Below, piece by piece: positions 16,375 through 24,375 of a stretch of DNA of 57,873 nucleotides. The notes below the pieces were generated by a model. That model was not told where the DNA came from. It searched no databases and worked only from the letters and a program-made list of their open reading frames with translations. Made by a program: the position numbers and the translations under genes. The stretch is taken from the NCBI GenBank assembly GCA_016871415.1, contig VHDL01000014.1, positions 1-57,873 on the forward strand. Direction: 5' to 3'. Positions within the stretch are counted from its first letter, which is position 1; every line of letters starts with the position of its first letter. This stretch comes from Verrucomicrobiota bacterium. GTDB taxonomy: Bacteria > Verrucomicrobiota > Verrucomicrobiia > Opitutales > UBA953.

Positions 16375-16965
16375 TCAGCGAGCGGTGAAGGCGTGACAGA
16401 GCGCCGCCGCCGCCGCGTCGGACTCGTCCTCCGGCAGCGTGATCTCCAGGCCCAGCGTGACCGTCACCATGCGGCCCACCTGGGCCTTCGTCGCTCGTCC
16501 ATGTCCGGTGACTGACTGCTTGATGCGCGCCGGGGCGTACTCGGTGACCCTGAGTCCGAGTCGGGCCACGGAGCCGAGGGCCGCTCCGCGGGAGGCGCCC
16601 ATGGCCTGCGCGGTGCGGAAGTTCTGCACGTAGATCGTGCCCTCCACGGCGACATCGGTCGCGCCGTGATCCCGGGCCAGCCGTTCCGACTCCGCCGCGA
16701 TCCGCCCGAGGCACTCCGCCTGGGTGATCCTGGCCGGAAGGCGGACGGTGAGGCTGGCCAGCAGGCGAGGGCGCTCGCCGCGCGCGTCGACCACCGCGAG
16801 GCCGGTCCCGCGCAAGGAAGGGTCGATGCCCAGGATGATCCCGCGGCAGCCGCGGCCGACGCCATGGTTGGCGGACGGCGCCTTGCGGGCGCGCAAGGGC
16901 GACGTCACCCGGGTGGCGCCGCCCTTGAGGCGGGCCGTCCAAAGGTCGCGGGCGGAACGGGCCAT
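16375..16965 (-). CDS. ruvC: Holliday junction endonuclease RuvC
   Basis: Resolves four-way junctions by symmetric nicking during recombination repair. The 196 aa protein carries the RNase H-like acidic residues in GIILGIDPSLRGTGLAVVD (Asp), DVAVEGTIYVQNFRTA (Glu) and LPEDESDAAAAALCHAF (paired Asp). The conserved ARIKQSVTGHGRATKAQVG segment is present. From the first plausible ATG there is a basic extension of about 38 residues before the usual start of the family, and no internal start codon removes it. No ruvA or ruvB is in the window. It ends 3 bases from the convergent fusion gene. Confidence 0.94.
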   Translation of the reverse strand: MARSARDLWTARLKGGATRVTSPLRARKAPSANHGVGRGCRGIILGIDPSLRGTGLAVVDARGERPRLLASLTVRLPARITQAECLGRIAAESERLARDHGATDVAVEGTIYVQNFRTAQAMGASRGAALGSVARLGLRVTEYAPARIKQSVTGHGRATKAQVGRMVTVTLGLEITLPEDESDAAAAALCHAFTAR

Positions 16966-17015
16966 GGGCGGATGTTCATCCTCCGGCGGTCCGCCGCCAC
17001 GAAAAACGACATGGG

Positions 17016-17044
17016 TTGCCATGCGGCGGTCCGGACATTATCTG
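17016..17044 (+). promoter_or_regulatory. Sigma-70-like promoter for the secreted propeller gene
   Basis: TTGCCA at 17016-17021, a 17-base spacer, then TATCTG at 17039-17044. The predicted start falls at about 17051-17053 and the ATG is at 17053, so the transcript should be leaderless or nearly so. Confidence 0.5.
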
Positions 17045-17052
17045 ATGGAGTC

Positions 17053-17958
17053 ATGCGGACGGCGCTCACGGCCCTCTTCCTTCTCGCCCTGAGGCTGGGC
17101 GCCGAGCCCGCCCTCGTCAGCCGTGCCGCTCCCAAGGCCCCTCCGGTCGAGCTGAAGTCCGCCGGCCGGCTGCTCCGCACGGCGCTGCCCGAATGTTCGG
17201 GCCTGTGGGCGAGTCCGTCCATGCCCGGAGTCTTCTGGGCCGTCACCGACCACGGCCCTCGTCCCCGTCTCATCCCGGTCCGTGCGGACGGATCGTTCCC
17301 CGTGCACGACGGAACGCCATGGATGGGGTCCGAGGTCGTTGGCGCGACCCGCACGGACTGGGAGGCCGTGACGGGCGAGGCGGGCGGCCGCATGGTCGTC
17401 GCCGACGTCGGCAACAACCTTTCGCTCCGCAAGGAACTCCAGCTGTACGTGCTGCAGGAGCCGGCCCCGGGAGCCCCCGGTGTCGCCGCCCGTCGCGTCG
17501 CTTTTTCGTGGCCGGACCAGGACGTCTTTCCCGATCCGGAACTGTCGCATGATTGTGAGGCCGCTTTCATGCGCGGCGGCAAGGTCTACCTGCTGACCAA
17601 GCATCGCCGCGACACGCTCACTGACCTCTGGCGCATCGAGATTCCTGCCGAGGGCGCCAAGGCCACGCCCGTCAAGGTGGCCCGCTTCGACGCGCTCGGC
17701 ATGGTCACGGACGCGTCCGTCTCGCCCGACGGCACGAAGCTCGCGGTGCTGACCTACCGGTTCGCCTGGGTGTTCGACCTGCCGCCCGAGGGCGAGGCGT
17801 TCTTCTCCGGTCGCGCGCGCGGTGCGGCGCTTTCGCCGCCGCTGCTCTCCTGGCAGCTCGAAGGCTGCGCTTGGGCAGACGCGTCCACGTTGCTCCTCGC
17901 GAGCGAGCAGGGCGACCTCTACCGCCTGCCGCTCTCATTCCTAGCCGAGGTGAAGTGA
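17053..17958 (+). CDS. Secreted beta-propeller protein, SdiA-regulated/phytase-like
   Basis: A 301 aa protein with a signal peptide (MRTALTALFLLALRLGAEP). The mature part has propeller-like repeats: PECSGLWASPSMPGVFWAVT, TDWEAVTGEAGGRMVVADV followed by GNN, ELSHDCEAAFMRGGKVYLLT and MVTDASVSPDGTKLAVLTY. The alternating SGL, DWEA, GNN and CEA motifs resemble SdiA-regulated and esterase-like-phytase propellers, which bind metal in the central channel. No enzymatic activity can be assigned. It has its own promoter just upstream and is divergent from ruvC. A weak hairpin at 17971 separates it from the convergent tkt gene. Confidence 0.7.
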   Translation: MRTALTALFLLALRLGAEPALVSRAAPKAPPVELKSAGRLLRTALPECSGLWASPSMPGVFWAVTDHGPRPRLIPVRADGSFPVHDGTPWMGSEVVGATRTDWEAVTGEAGGRMVVADVGNNLSLRKELQLYVLQEPAPGAPGVAARRVAFSWPDQDVFPDPELSHDCEAAFMRGGKVYLLTKHRRDTLTDLWRIEIPAEGAKATPVKVARFDALGMVTDASVSPDGTKLAVLTYRFAWVFDLPPEGEAFFSGRARGAALSPPLLSWQLEGCAWADASTLLLASEQGDLYRLPLSFLAEVK

Positions 17959-17970
17959 AGGAAAGCGGAA

Positions 17971-17989
17971 GGGCGGCCCGGGTCCGCCC
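17971..17989. terminator. Weak hairpin between convergent genes
   Basis: GGGCGG at 17971-17976 pairs with CCGCCC at 17984-17989 around a 7-base loop. The following CTCTCTC is pyrimidine-rich but has no T-run. Its position in the 55-base gap between convergent genes suggests a terminator. Confidence 0.3.
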
Positions 17990-18013
17990 CTCTCTCAGGC
18001 CGTTCCGTCTTCC

Positions 18014-20005
18014 TCAGAGCGCCTTGGCGGCGGCCACCACGGCCTCCTTGGTGATGCCCAGTTCTTTCATGACCACGTCGCCCGGGGCGGAGAGGCCGAA
18101 GGTGTCGGTGCCGATCGCCTTGCCCCCGAGGCCCACGTGGCGGCCCCAGGTGGAGGTCACGCCGGCCTCGACGCTCACCCGCTTGGCGCAGGAAGGAGGC
18201 AGCACTTCGTCGCGGTAGGACTTGGGCTGGCGGGCGAAGATTTCCATCGAGGGCATCGAGACCACGCGCACCCCAGCACCGAGTTCCTCGGCCGCGGCTA
18301 GCGCGTGCTGGAGCTCGCTGCCCGTGCCGATGAGCACGTGCGTGAGGGCGGCCGTCTCGCGGCGCGCCACGTAGGCGCCCTTGAGCAGGCCCTGGCGGCG
18401 TTCGGCGACCGGGATGCCGTCGAGCGACGGCACGTTCTGGCGGGAAAGGATGAGGGCCACCGGGCCGTCCCTGCGGGAGACCGCGTGGGCGAAGGCCGCG
18501 GCCGTCTCCTCGGCGTCGGCGGGCCTGACCACGTCGAGGTTCGGGATGCAGCGCAGCGCGCTGACCGTCTCGACCGGCTGGTGCGTGGGGCCGTCCTCGC
18601 CCACGCCGACCGAGTCGTGCGTGAAGATGTAGAACGTCTGCAACTTGGAGAGCGCCGCCAAGCGGATCGAGGGGCGAAGGTAGTCGGAGAAGGTCAGGAA
18701 CGTGGCGCCCGAGCCCTTGAACACCCCGTGGTAGGCGATGCCGTTGAGAATCGCGCCCATGGCGTGCTCACGGATGCCGAAGTAGAGGTTGCGGCCGCCC
18801 GGCGTGGCCACGTCAAAGTCGCCCACGTCCTTGATGTAGTTCTTGGTCGAGCCATGGAGGTCGGCCGAACCGGAGAGGACCGTCGGCGCGGCCTTGGCCA
18901 CGGCGTTGATGCAGGTCTCGCCGGAGACGCGGGTTGCAAGGGCGTTCTTGCCGAACTCGGGGATGGCGGCGAGGAGCGAGGCGATGTCGCCGTGCTCGCC
19001 CTTGGAGGCCTTGGCGAGGAGCGCGGCTTTGGCCGGTTGGGCCTTGGTCCAGGCCTCGAAGCCGCGCGTCCAGGCGGCGTGCTCGGCGGTCTGACGGGCC
19101 TTGCGTTCGGCGAAGAAGGCGCGTGTCTCGGCCGAGACGAAGAACTTCTCATCCGGCAGACCGAGGGCTTTGCGTGCGGCGTCGACGAACTTCACGCCGC
19201 CTTCGCCGTGGCCCTTGGAAGATCCCTGCACCTCGGGGATGCCCTTCGCGATGACGGTCTTGCAGATGATGAGCTTGGGTTTGCCGTTACGGCTGGCGCG
19301 GGCTTGGTCGAGGGCGGCCGCAACCGGGGCGACCTGATTGGCGTCCTTGATCACGATGACCTCCCAGTTCGCTGCTTCGAAGCGCTTGGCGGTATCCTCA
19401 TTCTGCGTCCTCGAGGCCATCGCGTCGAGGGTGACGTCGTTGGAGTCGTAGAGCATGATGAGGTTGTCCAAGCCGAAGCGTCCGGCGAAGGAGGCGGCCT
19501 CCTGGGAGATGCCCTCCTGCAGGCAGCCGTCACCTGCGAGGCCCACCACGAGATGGTCGAAGACCTTGTGCTCAGGGGTGTTGAAGTGTGCCGCGGCCAT
19601 CTTGGCGGCGACGGCCATGCCGACGATGTTGCCGGTGCCCTGACCGAGAGGGCCGGTGGTCGCCTCGACGCCGGGGGTTTCGCCGAACTCGGGGTGGCCG
19701 GGGGTCTTGGAGTGAAGCTTGCGGAAGGCCTTCACCTGATCGACGGGCAGGTCGAAGCCGGCGAGGTGCAGCCAGGAATAGAGGAACATCGAGCCGTGGC
19801 CGGCGGAAAGGACGAAGCGGTCGCGATTGATCCACTGCGGGTCGGCGGGGTCATGACGAAGGAAATGTCCGTAGAGGGCGGCGCCGATTTCGGCGGCTCC
19901 CAGGGGGAGGCCCAGGTGGCCCGAATGGCAGGCGGCCACGGCGTCCATGGACAGTCCGCGGGCCTCGTCTGCGGCGCGGGAAAGAGCGGCGGTATTGAGG
20001 GACAT
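18014..20005 (-). CDS. tkt: Transketolase
   Basis: Thiamine-diphosphate enzyme of the pentose phosphate pathway moving two-carbon units between sugar phosphates in the cytosol. At 663 aa it equals the E. coli length. Motifs in order: [56 protein letters not shown], the ThDP site [19 protein letters not shown] and [14 protein letters not shown]. The pyrimidine domain carries [17 protein letters not shown] (catalytic Glu) and [19 protein letters not shown]. The C-terminal domain contains [16 protein letters not shown] and [14 protein letters not shown]. No Shine-Dalgarno precedes the ATG. It diverges from hisI, starts about 77 bases apart. Confidence 0.97.
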   Translation of the reverse strand: MSLNTAALSRAADEARGLSMDAVAACHSGHLGLPLGAAEIGAALYGHFLRHDPADPQWINRDRFVLSAGHGSMFLYSWLHLAGFDLPVDQVKAFRKLHSKTPGHPEFGETPGVEATTGPLGQGTGNIVGMAVAAKMAAAHFNTPEHKVFDHLVVGLAGDGCLQEGISQEAASFAGRFGLDNLIMLYDSNDVTLDAMASRTQNEDTAKRFEAANWEVIVIKDANQVAPVAAALDQARASRNGKPKLIICKTVIAKGIPEVQGSSKGHGEGGVKFVDAARKALGLPDEKFFVSAETRAFFAERKARQTAEHAAWTRGFEAWTKAQPAKAALLAKASKGEHGDIASLLAAIPEFGKNALATRVSGETCINAVAKAAPTVLSGSADLHGSTKNYIKDVGDFDVATPGGRNLYFGIREHAMGAILNGIAYHGVFKGSGATFLTFSDYLRPSIRLAALSKLQTFYIFTHDSVGVGEDGPTHQPVETVSALRCIPNLDVVRPADAEETAAAFAHAVSRRDGPVALILSRQNVPSLDGIPVAERRQGLLKGAYVARRETAALTHVLIGTGSELQHALAAAEELGAGVRVVSMPSMEIFARQPKSYRDEVLPPSCAKRVSVEAGVTSTWGRHVGLGGKAIGTDTFGLSAPGDVVMKELGITKEAVVAAAKAL

Positions 20006-20082
20006 GACGTCTTTGGGGTATGGCCAAAACGCAGGGTATTCCAGCCTTGAATGACAGCCAAAGTGCCTGCCAGATTATCCGT

Positions 20083-20493
20083 ATGGCAGACGAGGAGCTT
20101 GAAGAAGGGGCCCAGCTGAGGCTGGACTTCAGGAAGCTGAGGAAAATCGCCTCAGGAGAGGCCGACGTCATTCCGGCGGTCGCCCAGGACGCCGCCACGG
20201 GCGAGGTGCTCATCCTTGGCTACGTGAATGAGCTGGCGCTCGCCACCGCCCTCATGGAGCGGAAGGCGGTCTTCTGGAGCACCTCCCGCAATGAACTCTG
20301 GATCAAGGGGCTCACCTCCGGAGATTTCCTCGAGCTGATTGAGGTGCGAGTAAACTGCGAGCAGAACTCGATCCTCTACCGCGTGAGGCCGGCGGGGCAG
20401 GGCGCCTGCCACACCAAGGGCGCGGACGGCCGTTCGCGTTCGGGCTGCTACTACCGCCGGCTGCGCGCCGACGGTACGCTGGAGCCCATCTGA
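20083..20493 (+). CDS. hisI: HisI-type phosphoribosyl-AMP cyclohydrolase with altered metal motif
   Basis: The family opens the adenine ring of PR-AMP in histidine biosynthesis. The 136 aa protein aligns along its length: LRLDFRKLRKI, VIPAVAQDAATGEVLILGYV, AVFWSTSRNELWIKGLTSGD and GACHTKG...SGCYYRRL. The Zn-type cysteines are kept. The usual Mg motif DCDxD is instead NCEQN in EVRVNCEQNSILY, replacing three Asp with Asn, Glu and Asn. I recall the same NCEQN form in related bacteria, so it may be a clade-specific active variant rather than a dead enzyme. I chose ATG 20083 over an ATG at 20020 because the first 21 residues are not family-like. No other his genes are nearby. Confidence 0.85.
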   Translation: MADEELEEGAQLRLDFRKLRKIASGEADVIPAVAQDAATGEVLILGYVNELALATALMERKAVFWSTSRNELWIKGLTSGDFLELIEVRVNCEQNSILYRVRPAGQGACHTKGADGRSRSGCYYRRLRADGTLEPI

Positions 20494-20496
20494 CGC

Positions 20497-21225
20497 TCAA
20501 CGCGAAAGCGCGGCCTTCACGAGCCGCGCGTCGGCCTCCAGTCTGATCACGACCAGTCCGCTGACTCTGCTCGTGGCGGCCGCGTCGGGCGTGGCGGCGA
20601 AGACGAACGCAGAGGAGGACGCGTCTTCCGCGGCGAGGCGTTCCAACGCCGCCTCCGCCTTGGCGCCATCACCGAAGTCCAGAGCGATCGTGGCGACAAG
20701 GCGCGTCGGAGGCCCTTCCTCGCCGACGGCCACCGTGGCGGACCTGGCCTCCCGCACGGCGTCGCTCAGCGCGACCCCCATCCAGCGTCGCCGCGCCGGG
20801 GTCTCAAGCAGTCCTGAAGCCGGCTCGAAGCGGATGAGAAGGAAGCAGTCGTCGACGCCTTTGGACTGCAGCACGGCCTCCGAAGGCAGCACCAAGGCAG
20901 GCTTACGGACCGCGTCTCCCCGGCTCCATGAATCGGTCGATTTACGGTCAGGGGTGAAGGCGAAGTCGACGCGGCCTGCACCGCTGCGGGCGGCCTCCAG
21001 GTCAGCTTGAAGCGCGCTCCGGCCCTTTTCCGGGGCATGGCGTGCTAGGGCTTCCAGCAGCAAGGTTCCCGTGCCGGTACGCGCCGCCGCTTTGGGCATG
21101 GCCATGCCGAAGGTTCCGGCCGGCCCGGCCACGTTGAGGGTGATCGGCGCCGGCCGCAGCCAGAGCCAGGCGGCCCCCGTCAAGGTCAGGCACCCGGCCA
21201 TCCAGATGAAGGCCCTGCGTGGCAT
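20497..21225 (-). CDS. Membrane-anchored protein of unknown function
   Basis: No family recognised. The 242 aa protein starts with an N-terminal hydrophobic segment (MPRRAFIWMAGCLTLTGAAW) that could be an uncleaved anchor. A Cys at position 12 preceded by M-A-G gives a poor lipobox, so lipidation is uncertain. The rest alternates short strands and helices and is rich in Ala; it contains FGMAMPKAAARTGTGTLLLE and two similar-looking Ala-rich stretches at about 150-180 and 185-240. Unlike most genes here a Shine-Dalgarno-like GAGG precedes the ATG by about 6 bases. It lies downstream of the RRM-RGG gene's terminator and converges with hisI 3 bases away. Confidence 0.6.
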   Translation of the reverse strand: MPRRAFIWMAGCLTLTGAAWLWLRPAPITLNVAGPAGTFGMAMPKAAARTGTGTLLLEALARHAPEKGRSALQADLEAARSGAGRVDFAFTPDRKSTDSWSRGDAVRKPALVLPSEAVLQSKGVDDCFLLIRFEPASGLLETPARRRWMGVALSDAVREARSATVAVGEEGPPTRLVATIALDFGDGAKAEAALERLAAEDASSSAFVFAATPDAAATSRVSGLVVIRLEADARLVKAALSR

Positions 21226-21279
21226 AAGTCCCTCAGGATGCAGGATGCACGACGGGCCTCAAGCCCGCCCCCTTCGGGC

Positions 21280-21307
21280 AAAAAAAAGGGGCGCCTGACG
21301 GCGCCCC
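21280..21307 (-). terminator. Strong intrinsic terminator after the RRM-RGG gene
   Basis: On the minus strand, GGGGCGCC (21300-21307) pairs with GGCGCCCC (21288-21295) around GTCA, followed by eight T (21280-21287). It is 22 bases beyond the stop codon. Confidence 0.92.
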
Positions 21308-21329
21308 GGTGAATGACTGGTGTCGGGTC

Positions 21330-21767
21330 TCAGTAGCCGCCACGGTCGCCGCCGAAGCCGCCACGGCGATCTCCGCCGAAGCCGCCACGACCGCCGCCGA
21401 AGCCACCGCGACGCTCGCCGCCGCCGAAGCCGCCGCGATCGCCGCCGCCGAAGCCGCCACGACGTTCACCGCCGCCGAAGCCGCCGCGACGCTCGCCACC
21501 GCCGAAGGAGGGACGCTCCTCACGGGGACGGGCCACGTTGACCTTCAGGGGACGGCCCATGAACTCCACGCCTTCAGTCTTGGCGATGGCGTCCTGTGCC
21601 TGCTGGGCGTTGCCCATCGTCACGAACGCGAAGCCACGGGGACGTCCCGTGAACTTATCCATCATCACCTCGACGGACGTAACCTCTCCCGCCTGGGAGA
21701 AGTGAGCCCGGATGTCGGCCTCGGTTGCGGCCCAAGCCAGGTTGCCTACGAACAGTTTATTTTCCAT
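21330..21767 (-). CDS. RRM RNA-binding protein with RGG-like tail
   Basis: A 145 aa cytosolic RNA-binding protein. Residues 1-82 are a single RRM with RNP2 KLFVGNLAW and RNP1 GRPRGFAFVT. Residues 88-145 are a low-complexity tail of repeated GGFGGGERR-type units ending in GGDRGGY. Such glycine-rich RRM proteins are known in cyanobacteria and other bacteria, often cold-induced, and are thought to act on RNA structure; that role is inferred here. The ATG directly before ENKLFVGNL is certain from the RRM; the longer frame upstream is not protein-like. A candidate promoter at 21913-21942 would give a leader of about 140 bases. It ends with a strong terminator. Confidence 0.93.
   Translation of the reverse strand: MENKLFVGNLAWAATEADIRAHFSQAGEVTSVEVMMDKFTGRPRGFAFVTMGNAQQAQDAIAKTEGVEFMGRPLKVNVARPREERPSFGGGERRGGFGGGERRGGFGGGDRGGFGGGERRGGFGGGRGGFGGDRRGGFGGDRGGY
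21333..21506 (-). repeat. Tandem repeat encoding the Gly/Arg-rich tail
   Basis: Imperfect in-frame repeats with a GGCGGCGGTGAGCGT-like core, encoding GGFGGGERR units. They show as recurring ccgccgaagccgcc on the plus strand. They are part of the coding sequence. Confidence 0.8.
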
Positions 21768-21912
21768 GTTTTGCTTTATTTTCTTACCTTCGCCGCATTG
21801 CCCGTTTCCGACCTTCGGATTTCGATTTGCCGTCTTTACGACCGTCAACTCACCGGATTCCTGCGGGGTCAGCTCCTTGGTTTGGTTATTTTCAGGAACT
21901 GAACCTGAATCG

Positions 21913-21942
21913 TCATTAGGTCGTCCCGGCTGATTTAGGCAA
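21913..21942 (-). promoter_or_regulatory. Candidate promoter of the RRM-RGG gene
   Basis: Minus-strand TTGCCT (21937-21942) and TAATGA (21913-21918) are 18 bases apart. Initiation near 21906 would make a leader of about 140 bases, the longest in the window. The rest of the 277-base gap 21768-22044 is AT-richer than its surroundings and holds no recognisable gene. Confidence 0.35.
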
Positions 21943-22044
21943 GTTTATTCACAATCGGGATTCCGCCCAGGAAACCCCTCCAAGCTGGGTTGCGGGCCGG
22001 CTTTGCGGGTTGACCCATCCGCAAGGTCGGCAGTCGATGGGCGC

Positions 22045-22995
22045 GTGATCGACCCGGCCGAAGCACTGGATGCGCTGCTCGAGGAGCTGCGTCGCCGCAA
22101 GGCCGAGGGCGAACGTCACGTCACCGTGTCGGAGGAATCGGTGCGTCTCCTGCGCTCGTTGGCCGGCCCCGCTCCGCCCGCGTCCGTCCCGAAGCCGGCC
22201 GCCGGCTCCCCGGCCGTGCCGCAACGTCCGATTGTCGCCTCTTCTCCTCCGCGTTCCCCGAGGTCGGTCGAGGCCCGCCCGGCCGTCCCGGTGGAGGCAA
22301 AGCCCGTCGCCGTCGTCTCATCCGCGGGCCCCGAGGTCGCCGACCCGCCCCAGTTCACCCTGCCCGAAGGTTCCAAAGAGCAGCGGCTGGCGTGGATACG
22401 GAAGCGCATCCTGGAGTGCCCTGAGACCGCCCGTCACCTGAAGCCCGGACTCAAGCCCGTGCTCGGCGTCGGTCCGGCTGACGCGCCCCTGGTGCTGGTC
22501 GGCGAAGCGCCCACCCTGGAGGAGGCGGAGTCCGGCGTGCCTTTCGCTGGCGATGCCGGCGCGCTGCTCCGCAAGATCCTCGCCGCGGCCGAGCTCGGGG
22601 AGAAGGACGTCTTCCTGCTGCCCGTGATGGGATGGCGGCCCGAGCCCGCGAACGCCTTCGTCAAGCGTCAGCCCAACGCGCGCGAGCTCGCCTTCAACCG
22701 TCCTTACCTGCTGGCGCAGATCCAGGCCGTCTCACCCAAGGTCGTGATGGCCCTCGGGGCGCACGCCCATGAGTCGATGCTGGGCATCAGGCAGCCCGTG
22801 CAGAAGGTGCGCGGGACCTGGCACGAGGCGGCGGGCGTACCCGTCCTGCTCGGGTTCCATCCCAACTACCTCCTACACACGCCCTCCGAATCCGCCAAGC
22901 GCACCGTCTGGACCGACTTCCTCGCCGTGCTCGAGAAGCTCGGCCGGCCCGTGAGCGAGAAGCAGCGCGGTTTCTTCACACCGCGCGGAGGCTGA
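22045..22995 (+). CDS. Uracil-DNA glycosylase superfamily (family 4-like), Fe-S cysteines absent
   Basis: Likely base-excision glycosylase of about 316 aa. The first 115 residues are a helical start followed by a long Pro/Ala-rich linker. The fold domain then shows LVLVGEAPTLEEAESGVPFA with GDAGALLRKIL (motif A region), a VFLLPVMGWRPE segment, VVMALGAHA and the C-terminal HPNYLLHTP (motif B). Family 4 and 5 enzymes bind a 4Fe-4S cluster with four Cys; only one Cys is visible in this whole protein, and the segment that normally reads KCRPPxNRxP is MGWRPEPANAFVKRQ. Catalysis is therefore possible but unproven. Start is uncertain: GTG at 22045 is preferred over a TTG at 22003. Confidence 0.8.
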   Translation: MIDPAEALDALLEELRRRKAEGERHVTVSEESVRLLRSLAGPAPPASVPKPAAGSPAVPQRPIVASSPPRSPRSVEARPAVPVEAKPVAVVSSAGPEVADPPQFTLPEGSKEQRLAWIRKRILECPETARHLKPGLKPVLGVGPADAPLVLVGEAPTLEEAESGVPFAGDAGALLRKILAAAELGEKDVFLLPVMGWRPEPANAFVKRQPNARELAFNRPYLLAQIQAVSPKVVMALGAHAHESMLGIRQPVQKVRGTWHEAAGVPVLLGFHPNYLLHTPSESAKRTVWTDFLAVLEKLGRPVSEKQRGFFTPRGG

Positions 22996-23000
22996 CTCAG

Positions 23001-24302
23001 TCAGCGGACCGAGTCCGTCAGCCGCGCGAGCGGGAAGACCAGCGCCTGCGAGTTGCGTCCGCTGGCCCTGAGTTCCGCCCGGCGTTCGGCCGGCAGGTCC
23101 TTGGCTGTGGCGGCCACGAAGCCGCAGGCCGACTGGAAGAACCCCTGCGTCTGCGTCGTGAGCACGATGAGCTTGCGGGCCCCGATCTCCTTGGCGCGCC
23201 GCTTGGCGAACTCGACAAGCTTCCGGCCGACGCCGCGGCCGTGGTAGAAGGGCTGCACGTAGACCGCGCCCAGCTCCATCACCTTGCCGTCACCGTAGGG
23301 TCGGAGCGCCGCGCAGCCGATGATGCTGTCGTCGATCTCGTAGACGTAGAACTGCCCGATTGTCTGCTCAATCTGCTGCCGCGTGCGGGACACCAGGGCA
23401 TCCGTCCGGGCGCCGTGCTTGGCGAGGTTGTAGAGCGCCTGCGCGTCCTTCTTCTTCGCCTGACGGATGCGGTCATAGTCATTGGCGTGGATCATCGTGC
23501 CCAGCCCGACCTTGTCGAAGATCTCGGTGAGCAGGCAGCCGAAGACGCGCCCGTCGAGGATGTGCGCGCGGGGCACGTCCTCGTCGAGCGCCTTGGCCGC
23601 CTGCAGCGCCTTGCTGCGGATGCGCGGGTCGAGCTTCGCCGTCTGGTCGGCGAGCAGGCGCTTGAGGTCGTCCTCCGGGAGGTTGACCTGCACCTGCCCG
23701 TCGACCTGCAGGCCCGGGAAGGGCGTGAGGTAGATGAGTTTGGAGGCGCCGAGGGCCGCGGCCAGTTCCATGGCGAGGTGGTCGCTGTTCACGCGCAGGG
23801 ACATGCCCTCGCGGTCACAGAGGATGGGCGTGACGAGCGGAAGCACGTCTTGGGAGAGCATCGACTTGAGCAGGGCCGTGTCGACCTTCTCGACCTTGCC
23901 GGTGTAGAGGTGGTCCTTGCCGCGCAGGACGCCGACCTTGGTTGAGCGCACGGCGTTGGTGATGGCGCAGAGCAGGCCGGCCTGGGAGAGGCTCTCCAGC
24001 ACCGTCTGGGAGACGAGCGCGGACGCCTCGCGGGCGAGCGACATGGTCGAGGCGTCGGTGATTCCCTCGCCCTGGACGTCGGAAAGGGCGACGTTGTGCT
24101 CGCCCGCCAGGCCGACGAGCTGTTGGCCGATGCCGTGGACAATCACCACCTTGATGGACAGGCTGCGTAGCACCGCAATGTCGGTCACGATGTTGGCGAA
24201 GTTCTCGTGGGCCACGACCGAGCCGTCGACCGCGACCACGAAGACGTGGTCGCGGAACATGGGGACGTAGCGGAGGATTCCCCGCAGGTCCGTGGGCTTC
24301 AT
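23001..24302 (-). CDS. argA: Amino-acid N-acetyltransferase (N-acetylglutamate synthase)
   Basis: First step of arginine biosynthesis, acetylating glutamate with acetyl-CoA. The 433 aa protein has an N-terminal amino-acid-kinase-like domain (residues about 20-280) with VVIVHGIGQQLVGLA, TNAVRSTKVGVLRGKDHLYT and LRVNSDHLAMELAAALGASK. A C-terminal GNAT domain (about 290-430) carries the acetyl-CoA loop VYVQPFYHGRGVGRKLVEFA. This is the ArgA architecture and length. The ATG before KPTDLRGILRYVP is chosen; an ATG 8 codons upstream is also possible. It is divergent from xerD, start to start 73 bases, and convergent with the UDG-like gene. Confidence 0.93.
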   Translation of the reverse strand: MKPTDLRGILRYVPMFRDHVFVVAVDGSVVAHENFANIVTDIAVLRSLSIKVVIVHGIGQQLVGLAGEHNVALSDVQGEGITDASTMSLAREASALVSQTVLESLSQAGLLCAITNAVRSTKVGVLRGKDHLYTGKVEKVDTALLKSMLSQDVLPLVTPILCDREGMSLRVNSDHLAMELAAALGASKLIYLTPFPGLQVDGQVQVNLPEDDLKRLLADQTAKLDPRIRSKALQAAKALDEDVPRAHILDGRVFGCLLTEIFDKVGLGTMIHANDYDRIRQAKKKDAQALYNLAKHGARTDALVSRTRQQIEQTIGQFYVYEIDDSIIGCAALRPYGDGKVMELGAVYVQPFYHGRGVGRKLVEFAKRRAKEIGARKLIVLTTQTQGFFQSACGFVAATAKDLPAERRAELRASGRNSQALVFPLARLTDSVR

Positions 24303-24375
24303 GGCGCGTTCACGCGGACTCGGCATGCCGGAACCTTATGGACTCCGCGGACGGTGGGGCAATACTGATGACGGT

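Noticed and set aside
18305-20050. 581-codon open frame antisense to tkt
   Set aside because: No recognisable motifs and biased composition; tkt on the other strand is complete.
21333-21506. Possible CRISPR-like or minisatellite array
   Set aside because: The repeats are in frame, imperfect and have no spacers; they encode the Gly/Arg tail of the RRM protein.
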